The notes: a model not told the origin generated them from the letters alone. A stretch of DNA of 64,000 bases from UBA7446 sp965657545 (GCA_965657545.1 CBFHOG010000001.1:1-64000), one strand, 5' to 3'; shown: positions 1-9,322, numbered from the stretch's first letter. A program made the numbers and translations.

Positions 1-1814
1 TCAATCTTATTACCAAAAAGGGAAGCGTTAATGGTGCTTACGGGCAATTTAATGTAAAATCTGGATTGCCCTCAATAGAAACCTACGGAAACGAAAAAGC
101 GCATCAAAGGTATGGTACAGATGCAACCTATAATATCACAACAGATAAATGGAATGTTTCCTTTGGAGCAAATTACCTCAGAAACGACAAAGGCGGCAGA
201 CGCGAAGGAGATGTCTTTACCGTAATTGATAATGTGTTAACACGCTTCCCCTCAACAGGTGAGCGCAGTTTTGATGAAACAAATTACAACGGACGATTTA
301 CCCTAGAATATACCCCCAACACCAAAAGTGCCTTATCGATTGGATTTTTTGCGGGAAAGCGCTCTAAAAAACGCTTAGCAGATATTGTGTATTATGACAA
401 CCATAAAATCAACCCGTATGGAAGTACTACAAAAATCGCTACCGACCCGTATTTCAATCACAACTTACGGGAACGAAAAAGTGATTTCGCGCTAGGAAAT
501 ATAGATTATACCTATACATTTCAGAACAAATCGAAATTGTCTTTATCCTTTTTATATGAGTACACACTTTTAGGCGGTCCAACTGTAAATCAAAACTTAG
601 GAAACCCAGACAATAGTGTGCTTTTTCAAGACGAATACAACACGAACGACAATCCGCTGTATGGCGTACGTACACAACTGGATTATGCTATTCCGTTGAA
701 AAATGGAAAAGTAGAAATGGGTTATCAGTACCGCAACTTAGACCATAAGGGAGATTTTGTATATGAGCGTCGCACTAATTTTAGTGACCCATTTGTGCTT
801 GTTCCTGCCTTTTCGAGTGAGGTGAATTTAACACGAGAAATACATGCTGTATATGCACAGTTTTCTGTAAAAAAAGGAGCGTTTGATTACAGCACTGGGG
901 TTCGCATAGAGGCCATGGATAGAACACTTCTTCTAAAAGACAAGGCCAATACGGTAGATGATAAACTACACTACGATTTTACGAAAGCCTATCCGTCGGC
1001 ATCTATTCAGTATGCAGTAGATGACAACACCAAAGTCAAGATGGCGTATAGTAAACGTGTAGAACGCACCACGACTTTTAAAATGAATCCGTTTCCGGAA
1101 CGCGAACACTCCGAAACCTTGGAACAAGGGGATCCAAACCTAAAGCCAGAATTTATTGATTTGATTGAGCTAGGCGTGGATACAAAACTGGGAAAACACA
1201 CCGTCTTTGCTACGGCGTATTTTAGAAACACGGAAAATGTAGTGAACAGAGTAAATACCGTCTATAACGACAGTATTTTAAATCGCATTTACTCGAATGT
1301 AGGACGTGCAAAGACGGTTGGAATTGAACTTGGCGCTCAGCTAAAATCAACAAATAAATGGCAGAATTTTATTGGTGCAAATGTATATCGATATGCGCTT
1401 AAAGGCTCTTTTGACAACAGGCCTATCAACACCAACGCAACCATTTTTAGTATAAATGCAAATTCCACCTATTCGTTTTGGAAGAATGCTTCTTTACAAT
1501 TTACATTTAACTATTTGTCGGACAGGGTAACCGCACAAGGAGAAGATTCGAGGTATTACACGCCAAATTTGACGTTTCAAAAATCGTTTTTGGACAACAG
1601 ACTCAAAGCCACGCTGCAATGGCTGAATATAGACATGGGGCTTTTAGATACAAACGAACAGCGCATTACCACCTGGAGAGCAGATGAATTTTATACCACA
1701 ACCAACTATATCTACGAAGTTGATATGATTGTGTTAAACCTATCATATATCTTTAAAAACGGGAAAAACAAATCCAAATTTATTGACAGCGAGTTTGGTA
1801 AACGAGAGTTTTAG
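1..1814 (+). CDS. TonB-dependent outer-membrane receptor, C-terminal part
   Basis: The frame is already open at the first bases, reading LITKKG and then GAYGQFNVKSG, the usual end of a TonB plug domain, so the true start lies before the window and the TTG at 66 is not a start. About 600 residues of alternating amphipathic strands follow, typical of the outer-membrane beta-barrel family of Bacteroidota receptors (PF14905-like). The protein ends in phenylalanine, as most outer-membrane barrels do. It should sit in the outer membrane and import an unknown ligand using TonB energy. No SusD-like partner follows; the next gene is convergent on the minus strand. Confidence 0.85.
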   Translation, partial: NLITKKGSVNGAYGQFNVKSGLPSIETYGNEKAHQRYGTDATYNITTDKWNVSFGANYLRNDKGGRREGDVFTVIDNVLTRFPSTGERSFDETNYNGRFTLEYTPNTKSALSIGFFAGKRSKKRLADIVYYDNHKINPYGSTTKIATDPYFNHNLRERKSDFALGNIDYTYTFQNKSKLSLSFLYEYTLLGGPTVNQNLGNPDNSVLFQDEYNTNDNPLYGVRTQLDYAIPLKNGKVEMGYQYRNLDHKGDFVYERRTNFSDPFVLVPAFSSEVNLTREIHAVYAQFSVKKGAFDYSTGVRIEAMDRTLLLKDKANTVDDKLHYDFTKAYPSASIQYAVDDNTKVKMAYSKRVERTTTFKMNPFPEREHSETLEQGDPNLKPEFIDLIELGVDTKLGKHTVFATAYFRNTENVVNRVNTVYNDSILNRIYSNVGRAKTVGIELGAQLKSTNKWQNFIGANVYRYALKGSFDNRPINTNATIFSINANSTYSFWKNASLQFTFNYLSDRVTAQGEDSRYYTPNLTFQKSFLDNRLKATLQWLNIDMGLLDTNEQRITTWRADEFYTTTNYIYEVDMIVLNLSYIFKNGKNKSKFIDSEFGKREF

Positions 1815-1848
1815 TCCCAATGCAACAACTAATTTTAACGGTGGTGTT

Positions 1849-2841
1849 TTATGGCTTCACCAGTTTAATTCGAGTTAGAAGTCTGTGTGTAGTCATGTAT
1901 AAATAGGTAAAGTCTGCGTCAAATGCACAGTTTGCTGTACGTTGATTTGTATGAACAGTACCTAAATGCGTTCCATCGGGACTAAATACCAAAACGCCGC
2001 CCGGACCAGTTGAAAAAATAGCGCCAGAGGGATGAATTTTTAACCCATCAAAATTCCCTTTTTCTTTTGACATTAATGCTGTTCCGTCAAAAAATACGCG
2101 AGGGTTTGAAACACCCGTTTCAGTAATGTCATAGGCCATGATGCGCGGATAACTGCGATCAGAAATCGTGACATATAGCGTTTTTTGATTGTTTGAAATG
2201 GCAATCCCATTGGGTGCCGTTAGGTCATCGATAAGCAATAAAAGTTCACCAGAAGGTGTGTATTTAAATACCCCATTAAAAGACAACTCTCTTATCGGAT
2301 CATCTGATCCTTTTAGCCCATAAGGAGGGTCTGTGAAATACAAATCTCCGTTCTGGGCATATACAAGATCGTTAGGACTGTTAAATCGTTTTCCATCAAA
2401 CGAATCCACCACTGTAGAAAAACTTTTTTCGTTCCAACTGCTAAGCTTGGCAATTCGCCTATCCCCGTGCATACAAAGCACCAAATTTCCATTTGAGTCT
2501 AATGTTAAACCATTTGAACCCCCTTTTTTGGTACTTGGCGTAATACCCGTATAACCACTTGGCGAAAGAAAAAGCTGTAATCCGTTTGCTTCGCTCCAAC
2601 GATAGACTTTGTTATTTGGCACATCTGAAAACAACAGAGCATCTAATGCATCTACCCAAACAGGGCCTTCAGACCATTTAAAACCCTCGGCAATAACTTC
2701 AACGGTAGCATCATCATCAATATATAAATCAAGTTTGGGGTTAATACGTTCTACATAATTGTTTGTTTGTGCCTGTACAACCCCCAGTTGCATACTAAAA
2801 CAGACAAGCGTAACTAAAAATATTTTTGATTTATGGACCAT
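1849..2841 (-). CDS. SMP-30/gluconolactonase family exported protein
   Basis: This 330-residue protein has an N-terminal signal peptide (MVHKSKIFLVTLVCFSMQL, ending in AQA/AQT) and should be exported. The mature part has the six-bladed propeller features of SMP-30/gluconolactonase/LRE proteins: EGPVW near residue 58, SPNDLV near 154, TDPPYG near 169, and APNGIA near 208. Those acidic and Asn residues form the divalent-metal site in the family, whose members hydrolyse sugar lactones or related esters. The substrate cannot be read from the sequence. The gene is convergent with the receptor before it, separated by 34 bases, and appears monocistronic. Confidence 0.85.
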   Translation of the reverse strand: MVHKSKIFLVTLVCFSMQLGVVQAQTNNYVERINPKLDLYIDDDATVEVIAEGFKWSEGPVWVDALDALLFSDVPNNKVYRWSEANGLQLFLSPSGYTGITPSTKKGGSNGLTLDSNGNLVLCMHGDRRIAKLSSWNEKSFSTVVDSFDGKRFNSPNDLVYAQNGDLYFTDPPYGLKGSDDPIRELSFNGVFKYTPSGELLLLIDDLTAPNGIAISNNQKTLYVTISDRSYPRIMAYDITETGVSNPRVFFDGTALMSKEKGNFDGLKIHPSGAIFSTGPGGVLVFSPDGTHLGTVHTNQRTANCAFDADFTYLYMTTHRLLTRIKLVKP

Positions 2842-3018
2842 GATTTTAAATGAAATTTTTTACAATATATACGGATTATTGGTAATAACCGACTTGTGCG
2901 AGTGAATAACTCATAATCATACAATATTTAAAAATACTGTTGGCTAACATGATGATTTAAAGAATTTTAAAAGTTGTATGACGATTAGTGGGGGAGGTTT
3001 TTTATTTTAAATTTGAAT

Positions 3019-3168
3019 ATGGATATACTGAAAATAGCATTAGACTGGGCGAAAGCAGAGCTTGTTTCAACCAGCTTTTTTATGATTGTTGGTATTGTAT
3101 TTATATTGACAAGCTTTGGATTTTGGCAGTATGGGAAAACGGATTTAGCTAGAGCTTCTACCGATTGA
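3019..3168 (+). CDS. Short single-pass membrane protein, 49 aa, possibly truncated
   Basis: An ATG-initiated frame encodes 49 residues beginning MDILKIALDWAKAEL and containing one hydrophobic helix (about residues 20-37) followed by FWQYGKTDLARAS and a TGA stop. The start resembles a longer flavobacterial multi-pass membrane protein family that I remember only loosely, in which the sequence continues after QLGKTE-like text, so this copy may be truncated. It precedes the two DoxX-like genes by 56 bases on the same strand. No function can be assigned. Confidence 0.4.
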   Translation: MDILKIALDWAKAELVSTSFFMIVGIVFILTSFGFWQYGKTDLARASTD

Positions 3169-3224
3169 TTTAGTTAAATTGATTAAACGTAGTAATATTT
3201 TGTAACTTTAGACAAAACACAATC

Positions 3225-3569
3225 ATGGAACATATTGCTTTAATCTTTCAAGTGGTAGTCGCGGTTTCGGTGTACTACGTGTGGATTTTTAGATATCACA
3301 ACGTACTCGCTGAATTTACACAGTTTGGCTATTCAGATGTATTTAGAAATTTTGTTGGAGCAGCTAAAATGTCTATTTCGGCACTACTTCTTTTGGGGCT
3401 TTGCTATAACGAAATAACGCTTTATGCTGCACTTGGAATGGCCTTTTTTATGTTGAGTGCACAGTTGACGCACCTTAAGGTTAAAAATCCGTTTATACAA
3501 CGTCTGCCTTCTTTGGTATTTCTTTTGATGTCCTTATTTATTGCTGCTTTTAACTATGGTTTAATTTAG
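3225..3569 (+). CDS. DoxX-like four-helix membrane protein
   Basis: The 114-residue protein is almost entirely hydrophobic, with four predicted transmembrane helices (about residues 4-20, 40-60, 66-84 and 92-112). The pattern of a charged loop YHNVLAEFTQFGYSDVFRNFVGAAKM after helix 1 is characteristic of DoxX-like proteins (PF13564). The family is membrane-bound and its biochemical role in bacteria is poorly defined. It is followed after 3 bases by a second protein of similar size and topology, so the two are probably cotranscribed. Confidence 0.7.
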   Translation: MEHIALIFQVVVAVSVYYVWIFRYHNVLAEFTQFGYSDVFRNFVGAAKMSISALLLLGLCYNEITLYAALGMAFFMLSAQLTHLKVKNPFIQRLPSLVFLLMSLFIAAFNYGLI

Positions 3570-3572
3570 TTC

Positions 3573-3908
3573 ATGGCGCCAATCACAATTATAACTGCAT
3601 TTACAGGAATATCTTTTATCGCTTACGGAATCAATTCCTTTGTTTCAAAAAGAATGATCCGTGAATTTAAACGCTGGGGACTCGCAGATAAGCGCAAAGC
3701 AATTGGGGTGTGTCAATGCATCGGAGGTTTTGGATTACTTCTCGGTTTTGAGTTTAACATAGCCATTACTATAAGTGCCGTTTTTATCATTATTATGATG
3801 CTGGTTGCCATTCTGGTAAGGATTCAAATTAGAGATAATATTTCTGACATTTTGCCTGCTATTGCTTACGTCTTGTTGTGTGCAATAATTCTTTATGAGC
3901 AACTATAA
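3573..3908 (+). CDS. DoxX-like membrane protein, second copy
   Basis: This 111-residue protein has the same layout as the gene before it: a first helix, then a basic loop (SKRMIREFKRWGLADKRKAIG) leading into a Gly-rich second helix (GGFGLLLGFEF), and two more helices. This is the DoxX-like arrangement. Only 3 bases separate the stop of the previous gene from this ATG, so they should be translated from one message and may form a heterodimer. Function unknown. Confidence 0.65.
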   Translation: MAPITIITAFTGISFIAYGINSFVSKRMIREFKRWGLADKRKAIGVCQCIGGFGLLLGFEFNIAITISAVFIIIMMLVAILVRIQIRDNISDILPAIAYVLLCAIILYEQL

Positions 3909-4012
3909 AGTTAAAAAGAGACTTGGAAATAGTGGTTTAATTCAATAAGCGCCGTGTAAAATTTCTAGCTTTCCATTTTAGTTATAATTACAGTATTGCT
4001 TTTTAGATCATT

Positions 4013-5398
4013 TTACAACTCTATACCAAATGTGTTAAATAATTTTCCTTTAGAGTTTAGCAAAGCGGTTTCTAGTTCTATGACTTTCAACTTATTCTCA
4101 ATCAGACTAGATTCCCTTGAATTTATTAGGAATAAAGAGCTTTCTCCAATTTCAAATTTTCTTTCTTCCCCTTTTAACAAACTCACATAATCAGAAACAA
4201 TACCGTCTGCAAGGGTGATTTGATTTTGAAGGGAATTGATTTCTTGCTGAACTGCGTTTAACTTATTTTTTAAAACCCATGATGTTGATTGTATGTCAAA
4301 ATCAACGGCTTGTAATTTATAATTGGTTAGTTTTAAATCAGCTCTTTCTTTTCTTAAAAACAAAGGGATACGAACACTTACCGCTGCTTTATAATTAGCT
4401 GTATTAAAGGAGTTTACAATTTCAGGCGTGTCACTTAAAAAATTGTATTGCATATCAATTTTTGGAAGTAAATTATTTTGCATCAAGCGTCTTTCTATAC
4501 CCAAACCTTTATACTTGTAGTCTAAGGATTGCAATTTTGGATGGTTCTCTAAATCTAGGTTTAAAGCATTGCTGTTTAATAGTAATACCTCATCAATATA
4601 ATTTTTAATTTCAGTATCTGGAACTATGTTCGTTTTGATTTCAACAGGTATATCCTCAATCCATAAATAATTTGATAGTGCTAAGGATGCCTTTGTAAAA
4701 TGTAATTTGGCCTTTTCTAAATGTAACTTTCTGTTATTAACTGCAATTCGGGCTTCGGTAGTGTCAATAGCAGGTTTTTCGCCAAATTCATAACTTCTTA
4801 TTACCCCTTGCAGTCTTAAGGCTGCATTACTCAGAAACTCTTCATAAACCTTTTTTTCTTGATAAGCTTTTAACCATTGAAAGTATGATTTTGAAGCCTC
4901 ATAAAGAATATCGTTAACCAATAATTGATTGTCAACTTCTGCTTGTTTTTGGAATAATTTTGCTTGTTTTAGCGTAGCCATTCGTTCATTAATAAGTAAG
5001 TCTCTAGCTAATGAAACAGACAACCCCAAATTATATAAACCGTTAATAGGGACATTATCTTCTGGGCTTAAAAATGCCCCTGTGTTTTGCTCAAAATTCC
5101 CTTTTAACGCTACGCCATACCAAGTAGGGATTTTAAAAGCAGCATTTAGTTTGTCAAAATAGGCGGTGTTTTTAAAATTCTTTCGATCATAATCTATTTC
5201 CAATTTAGGATCAAAAGAACCTCTTGCTTTCAAAAGTTTGGCTTCACTTTCACTAATAATGAGGTTCGCTTGTTTTACAATAGGGTGGTATTTTTTTACA
5301 TAGCCTAAATATTCTGAAAATGCCAATATATCTGTTTTTTGACTAAATCCAATTTGAACCATCAGAACGCATAATATGTATAAAATACACTTCTTCAT
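4013..5398 (-). CDS. TolC-family outer-membrane efflux protein
   Basis: This 461-residue protein carries a signal peptide (MKKCILYILCVLMVQIGFSQ). Two long helical, Leu/Lys/Glu-rich halves (about residues 30-230 and 270-455), with a repeated Asn-Leu pattern, are typical of TolC-type trimeric outer-membrane channels. It is the last gene of an operon on the minus strand: TetR regulator, ABC exporter, HlyD adaptor, TolC. It starts 5 bases after the adaptor stop. It should form the outer-membrane exit duct of this ABC-type tripartite exporter. The transported substrate is unknown. Confidence 0.85.
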   Translation of the reverse strand: MKKCILYILCVLMVQIGFSQKTDILAFSEYLGYVKKYHPIVKQANLIISESEAKLLKARGSFDPKLEIDYDRKNFKNTAYFDKLNAAFKIPTWYGVALKGNFEQNTGAFLSPEDNVPINGLYNLGLSVSLARDLLINERMATLKQAKLFQKQAEVDNQLLVNDILYEASKSYFQWLKAYQEKKVYEEFLSNAALRLQGVIRSYEFGEKPAIDTTEARIAVNNRKLHLEKAKLHFTKASLALSNYLWIEDIPVEIKTNIVPDTEIKNYIDEVLLLNSNALNLDLENHPKLQSLDYKYKGLGIERRLMQNNLLPKIDMQYNFLSDTPEIVNSFNTANYKAAVSVRIPLFLRKERADLKLTNYKLQAVDFDIQSTSWVLKNKLNAVQQEINSLQNQITLADGIVSDYVSLLKGEERKFEIGESSLFLINSRESSLIENKLKVIELETALLNSKGKLFNTFGIEL

Positions 5399-5403
5399 TA
5401 TTG

Positions 5404-6708
5404 TTATTTTATTACTGATTGTGTTGTATTTGGTTTATAAAAATTTGGTGGAAATCCATTCAATTGGCGCCATAATTCATACCAAATAGGGACATTATCT
5501 AATAATGCTATCGTCTTAGCTCCTGAACCTGCTCTGATGCCATCAGGCCACTTGTGATCTTCTTTATCAGGTGCAAGTAATATCCTATACATTCCGTTTT
5601 TGCTAATAAAGTTTTCTATAGCTACTACCTTTGCACCATAAGTTCCATAGGATACATTTTCCCAGCCACTGAATACAATAGCTGGCCATCCGTCAAATTG
5701 GACACGTACTTTTTCATCAATATGTATTAAGGGCAGGTCGATTGGTCGTACAAAAGTTTCTACTGCTAGTTCATAATCAGCAGGCATAATTGTTACTAAG
5801 CTTTCCCCTTGTTTAAAGGTTTCGCCTATCCCTCCTTTTAAGGTTTTATTTATATACCCATTTTGAGGAGCCGTAACAAATTGAAGGGTATTCCGTTTTG
5901 TGTAGTTAGAACGGCTATTCTCTAATTTAGATACTTCGGCTTGGGCATTAAATTGTAACGATTGTGCTGTGTATAAGTTGCTTTGCGCTTTAGCAATTTT
6001 GTCTGCATAGGTGGTCTTTATACGAAATATTTCAATTTCGGCATTGCTCAAATTGTTTTGTTGAGAAATATATTTTGCTTGTGTAGCTCTTAATTTAATT
6101 CGCTTTTCTTCTACATCCTTAGTTGCTTTTAGCCCTTCACTTTGCAGGGCAATAGCACGTTCGTATTGTGTTTGTGCAATAGATTGATTCGTCTTGGCTA
6201 CTTCCATATCTATTTGGTTGCTTTTTACTTTCAGCTCTGCCTGTTGTAATTTGAGCTTTTGTTCTTCTTGTAAGGCAATAACTTGACTTTGAAGCGCATT
6301 TGCCTTATCCTTATAAGCTTGTATTGATTGTGTTATTGATTGAATTTGGTCGCCTGTCCTTTCTACTAACTTATCATCAAAATAATCACTTTTAATTTCA
6401 GAGATTCTTAAAATCGTATCTCCTTTTTTTACGTAATTACCCTCTTGAATAAACCACTCCTCAATACGACCAGAGATTTGGGATTGAATGTTTTGCGGTC
6501 TTTGATTGGGCTTTAAAGTAGTGACATTGCCGTTACCTGTGATGTTTTGCGTCCAAGGCAAAAACAAAACAATAATAACGAACACCAAAAAAATAATGGA
6601 CAGTTTGTTAAAATCCCTGTAGTACTTTTTATCGATTACATACTTCCCAGATTTGTAATCGTATAAACTTATTTTATTATGAATAGATTTTTTTGAAATA
6701 TTCAGCAT
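5404..6708 (-). CDS. HlyD-family periplasmic adaptor of ABC exporter
   Basis: The 434-residue protein has a short cytoplasmic N-terminus, one transmembrane helix (about 33-51), a biotinyl-lipoyl-like half near 75-105 (ISGRIEEWFIQEGNYVKKGD), a long coiled coil (about 110-275, rich in Gln, Ala and Lys) and the second lipoyl half with TAPQNGYI near 300. This is the HlyD membrane-fusion architecture, which bridges an inner-membrane ABC transporter and TolC. A conserved late block with GWPAIVFSGWENVSYGTYG follows. The gene is 6 bases after the ABC gene and 5 bases before tolC, so the three form one transcriptional unit. Confidence 0.88.
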   Translation of the reverse strand: MLNISKKSIHNKISLYDYKSGKYVIDKKYYRDFNKLSIIFLVFVIIVLFLPWTQNITGNGNVTTLKPNQRPQNIQSQISGRIEEWFIQEGNYVKKGDTILRISEIKSDYFDDKLVERTGDQIQSITQSIQAYKDKANALQSQVIALQEEQKLKLQQAELKVKSNQIDMEVAKTNQSIAQTQYERAIALQSEGLKATKDVEEKRIKLRATQAKYISQQNNLSNAEIEIFRIKTTYADKIAKAQSNLYTAQSLQFNAQAEVSKLENSRSNYTKRNTLQFVTAPQNGYINKTLKGGIGETFKQGESLVTIMPADYELAVETFVRPIDLPLIHIDEKVRVQFDGWPAIVFSGWENVSYGTYGAKVVAIENFISKNGMYRILLAPDKEDHKWPDGIRAGSGAKTIALLDNVPIWYELWRQLNGFPPNFYKPNTTQSVIK

Positions 6709-6714
6709 ACCAAA

Positions 6715-8379
6715 TTATTTTGATTGTATGGTTCCTCTTTTTAGGTTTATAACCTCTTTGCAATATGTTTCCCAATAAGGATTACTACTAACAACAACCA
6801 GTGCCCAAGTATTGGATGGTCTAGATAAAAAATCAATGATAGACTTCGTTTCTTCTTCACTAAATTGGTCTAATGCATCTTCTAAAATCAAGAGTTTAGG
6901 TTTCTTTAAAATAGCTCTTGCCAAGACTATTTTTTTTGCAATAGTGTTAGACATTTGTTTGCCTTCGGGATACAAAACAGTATTTAATCCTTTAGGCAAT
7001 TCTTTTAAAAAATTTGAAAGTCCAATTTCCTCTAACACCTCCAAAATACTTGCGTCCGAAATAGATGCATCTCCAAAAGTCAAATTCTCTCTCAGTGTTC
7101 CTTCAAAGGGAAATTCTTCTGAAAGAGATAAGCCTAAAACCTCTCTATAATGATTAATATTTAATCCTTTAATATTGAAGCCATTTATATACATACTCCC
7201 TGAGTTAGGATTTATTATCCCTGAAAGAATACGTAACAAACTTGACTTACCTGAACCGCTCTCTCCTTGAATAATAATTCTACTTTTTGGGTTTAATTGT
7301 AGAGAAATGTTCTTTAAAACTGGGGCTTCTCTACCTAGAACATGGTAAGCTACATTATCTAGTTCTATATAAATACCATCGTTAAAATCTATTTTTTTTC
7401 CTTCTTGTGATTCCAACGGTTTGTCCACAATTGAGCCTATCTTCTCTATAGAAGTAAGCATGTCGTATAAAGTCTCTAAGCCTAAGATGAGTTTTTCTAT
7501 GGATGTAATTACCAATAAAATGATGATTTCAGCAGCAACAAACTGACCAATATTCATTTTCTGATTTAAAACTAAAACACCTCCAATGATTAAAAGTCCA
7601 GCAGTTATGATGGCTTTAAAACCTATCATTTTAATGTATTGAAATCTTATAATGCTAAAATGACGTTCTCTTGCATTTAAGTAATTCTCAACCAAAATAT
7701 CATTCTTGCTCAAAGCCAAGCTTGTTTTCCCTGATAATTTAAAACTGACAATAGAGCGTGCCACTTCCTGAATCCAATGAGCCACTTTATATTTGTGTTT
7801 GGATTCTTCTAAACTTGTCGTTAACCCTTTTTTGGCAGTGTATTGAAAAACTAAATAAACCGTGCCTAATAAAACAATGCCGAAAACGATAAATGAAGGA
7901 TGATAAAAGGACAACAATATCAGAGCAAATATAATTTGTAACAGTGCTGAAGGCACATCAATAAGTGCCTTAGACAATCCTTTTTGAATAGAAAGGGTGT
8001 CAAAAAAACGATTCGCTAACTCCGGAGGGTATTCATTCCTTAATGCTTCCATTTTAATTTTTGGAAAGCGATAGCTCAGTTCAAAAGAAGCCTTTACAAA
8101 AATACGCTGTTGTATCGTCTCAATAATGCGAAGCTGCATTAAGTTTAGAATACCAACAAAAATAACCCCAATGGTTACTAAGATTACTAAAATTATCCAA
8201 GAAGTTGATATTTGTGCCCCTTGAATAAGGTTTACAATCGCCTGTATCCCTAAAGGAAGTGACAGTGCCACTAAGCCCGAAAAAATAGCATATAAAAATA
8301 TTTGCGATATATCTTTTCTTTCAAGTGCAAGTAGCCTTAAAAACCGCTTCCACGGAGTTAATTTATCGTTACTCATCAT
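6715..8379 (-). CDS. ABC exporter, fused permease-ATPase with degenerate ATPase motifs
   Basis: This 554-residue half-transporter has an exporter-type membrane domain with about six helices (residues 25-310) and a nucleotide-binding domain (about 335-554). Walker A is intact (GESGSGKSS, 372-380). The other catalytic motifs are not canonical: the Q-loop region reads LSLSEE with no Gln (about 417-422), the LSGGQ signature is replaced by MSNTI (476-480), Walker B and the catalytic Glu read LLILED (E500, D501) instead of LLLLDE, and the H-loop region reads VVSSN without His (about 530-533). A homodimer would therefore have two altered sites. No peptidase domain is present. The start overlaps the TetR stop by 4 bases, so expression is coupled to the regulator. 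Divergent ATPase domains do occur in other Bacteroidota exporters, as far as I recall. Confidence 0.85.
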   Translation of the reverse strand: MMSNDKLTPWKRFLRLLALERKDISQIFLYAIFSGLVALSLPLGIQAIVNLIQGAQISTSWIILVILVTIGVIFVGILNLMQLRIIETIQQRIFVKASFELSYRFPKIKMEALRNEYPPELANRFFDTLSIQKGLSKALIDVPSALLQIIFALILLSFYHPSFIVFGIVLLGTVYLVFQYTAKKGLTTSLEESKHKYKVAHWIQEVARSIVSFKLSGKTSLALSKNDILVENYLNARERHFSIIRFQYIKMIGFKAIITAGLLIIGGVLVLNQKMNIGQFVAAEIIILLVITSIEKLILGLETLYDMLTSIEKIGSIVDKPLESQEGKKIDFNDGIYIELDNVAYHVLGREAPVLKNISLQLNPKSRIIIQGESGSGKSSLLRILSGIINPNSGSMYINGFNIKGLNINHYREVLGLSLSEEFPFEGTLRENLTFGDASISDASILEVLEEIGLSNFLKELPKGLNTVLYPEGKQMSNTIAKKIVLARAILKKPKLLILEDALDQFSEEETKSIIDFLSRPSNTWALVVVSSNPYWETYCKEVINLKRGTIQSK

Positions 8380-9056
8380 GCTTTAATATCTAAGGTTTTA
8401 AAAACTAAATCGGTTAAAAATTGAGTGGGGGTTATGTCTTTTTTGCAATCTGTTATACTTGGAAAGTGGGCTTTTAAAAAATGTTGATGTAAGCTAGTTT
8501 CAATAATTGTACTTGCTAAACTTGCTGGATACTCATAATCTGCATCAACGTGCAAAATCATTTCTTTTATTCGAGTAACTAAGCGTTTGTAAATCTTAAA
8601 ATAACCGTCTTGATTTTCTTTATCTACTTCCCTAGTCAAGAACGATTTAGAATTTTCTTCAATTATAATTCGATTAAGTAATACTTCATTTATATGCGTA
8701 TACTTTGAGTCTTCCTCAGTCGTTTTTGTAGTTACCTCAATTGATTTTTTTAATTTATCAATGGGATTTTGAATGCTATGCGTTTCAATAACAAGTTGAT
8801 ACTCTAGCCAAGCCCAATACCAACTCGACAGATAAATTAATAGTTTGTGCTTATTCTCAAAATAACGATAAATAGAACTTTCATTAGAGCCTATTTCTTC
8901 TCCTAATTTTTTAAAAGTGAAACAATCAAAACCTATTTTATCAATTAATTCTATACTATGTTCAATAATTCGTTTGCCCAAATCAGACGATTCTGGGTCT
9001 TTATTGTAAATAGATTCCTGGACTACAATTTTAAAGTTTGAAAGTATTTTATTCAT
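8376..9056 (-). CDS. TetR/AcrR-family regulator of the ABC export operon
   Basis: A 226-residue protein has an N-terminal helix-turn-helix of TetR type (about residues 22-68, including FKKLGEEIGSNESSIYRYFENKHKL) and a longer helical C-terminal part expected to bind a ligand. I chose the ATG at 9056 rather than an upstream one at 9089, because a good promoter (-7 at 9075-9082, -33 at 9104-9107) lies between the two and would put the upstream start before the transcript. It is the first gene of the TetR-ABC-HlyD-TolC operon and overlaps the ABC gene by 4 bases. A perfect inverted repeat sits between its promoter elements, so autorepression is likely. Confidence 0.85.
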   Translation of the reverse strand: MNKILSNFKIVVQESIYNKDPESSDLGKRIIEHSIELIDKIGFDCFTFKKLGEEIGSNESSIYRYFENKHKLLIYLSSWYWAWLEYQLVIETHSIQNPIDKLKKSIEVTTKTTEEDSKYTHINEVLLNRIIIEENSKSFLTREVDKENQDGYFKIYKRLVTRIKEMILHVDADYEYPASLASTIIETSLHQHFLKAHFPSITDCKKDITPTQFLTDLVFKTLDIKA

Positions 9057-9074
9057 ATTTAAGTAAATTAAATG

Positions 9075-9107
9075 CAAATATAATAGCAATACTATTAATT
9101 TTGCAAA
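9075..9107 (-). promoter_or_regulatory. Promoter of the TetR-ABC export operon
   Basis: Read on the minus strand there is a TTTG -33 element (9104-9107), a 21-base spacer and a TATATTTG -7 element (9075-9082), matching the Bacteroidota housekeeping promoter. The ATG follows 18 bases later. Confidence 0.7.
9081..9097. promoter_or_regulatory. Candidate TetR operator inside the promoter spacer
   Basis: The 17-base perfect inverted repeat TAATAG-CAATA-CTATTA lies between the -33 and -7 elements of the TetR gene. A bound TetR dimer there would block RNA polymerase. Size and position fit TetR-family operators; binding is inferred. Confidence 0.55.
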
Positions 9108-9322
9108 TAATATCTTTTATACAGGTTGTTTACTTTAAAAATTGCATCCAACAAACGTATTGTAAAGTACTGCAGTTAATGTCATTTCGGATTTTACTTG
9201 TTACAAGTGTACTGTAGAAATACAATCCTAGTGGAGGAAGACTTACGGTTTGATCTTAACAATAAATTAAACACAAGCTCGGATACATTTTTTATATTGT
9301 TTAAATTTTAATAATAAATACA

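Noticed and set aside
1007..1231. Minus-strand frame inside the partial TonB receptor
   Set aside because: Shadow of the receptor; no domain or promoter.
9181..9219. 12-codon ATG frame upstream of the small exported protein
   Set aside because: Too short, no conserved feature and not placed like a leader peptide.
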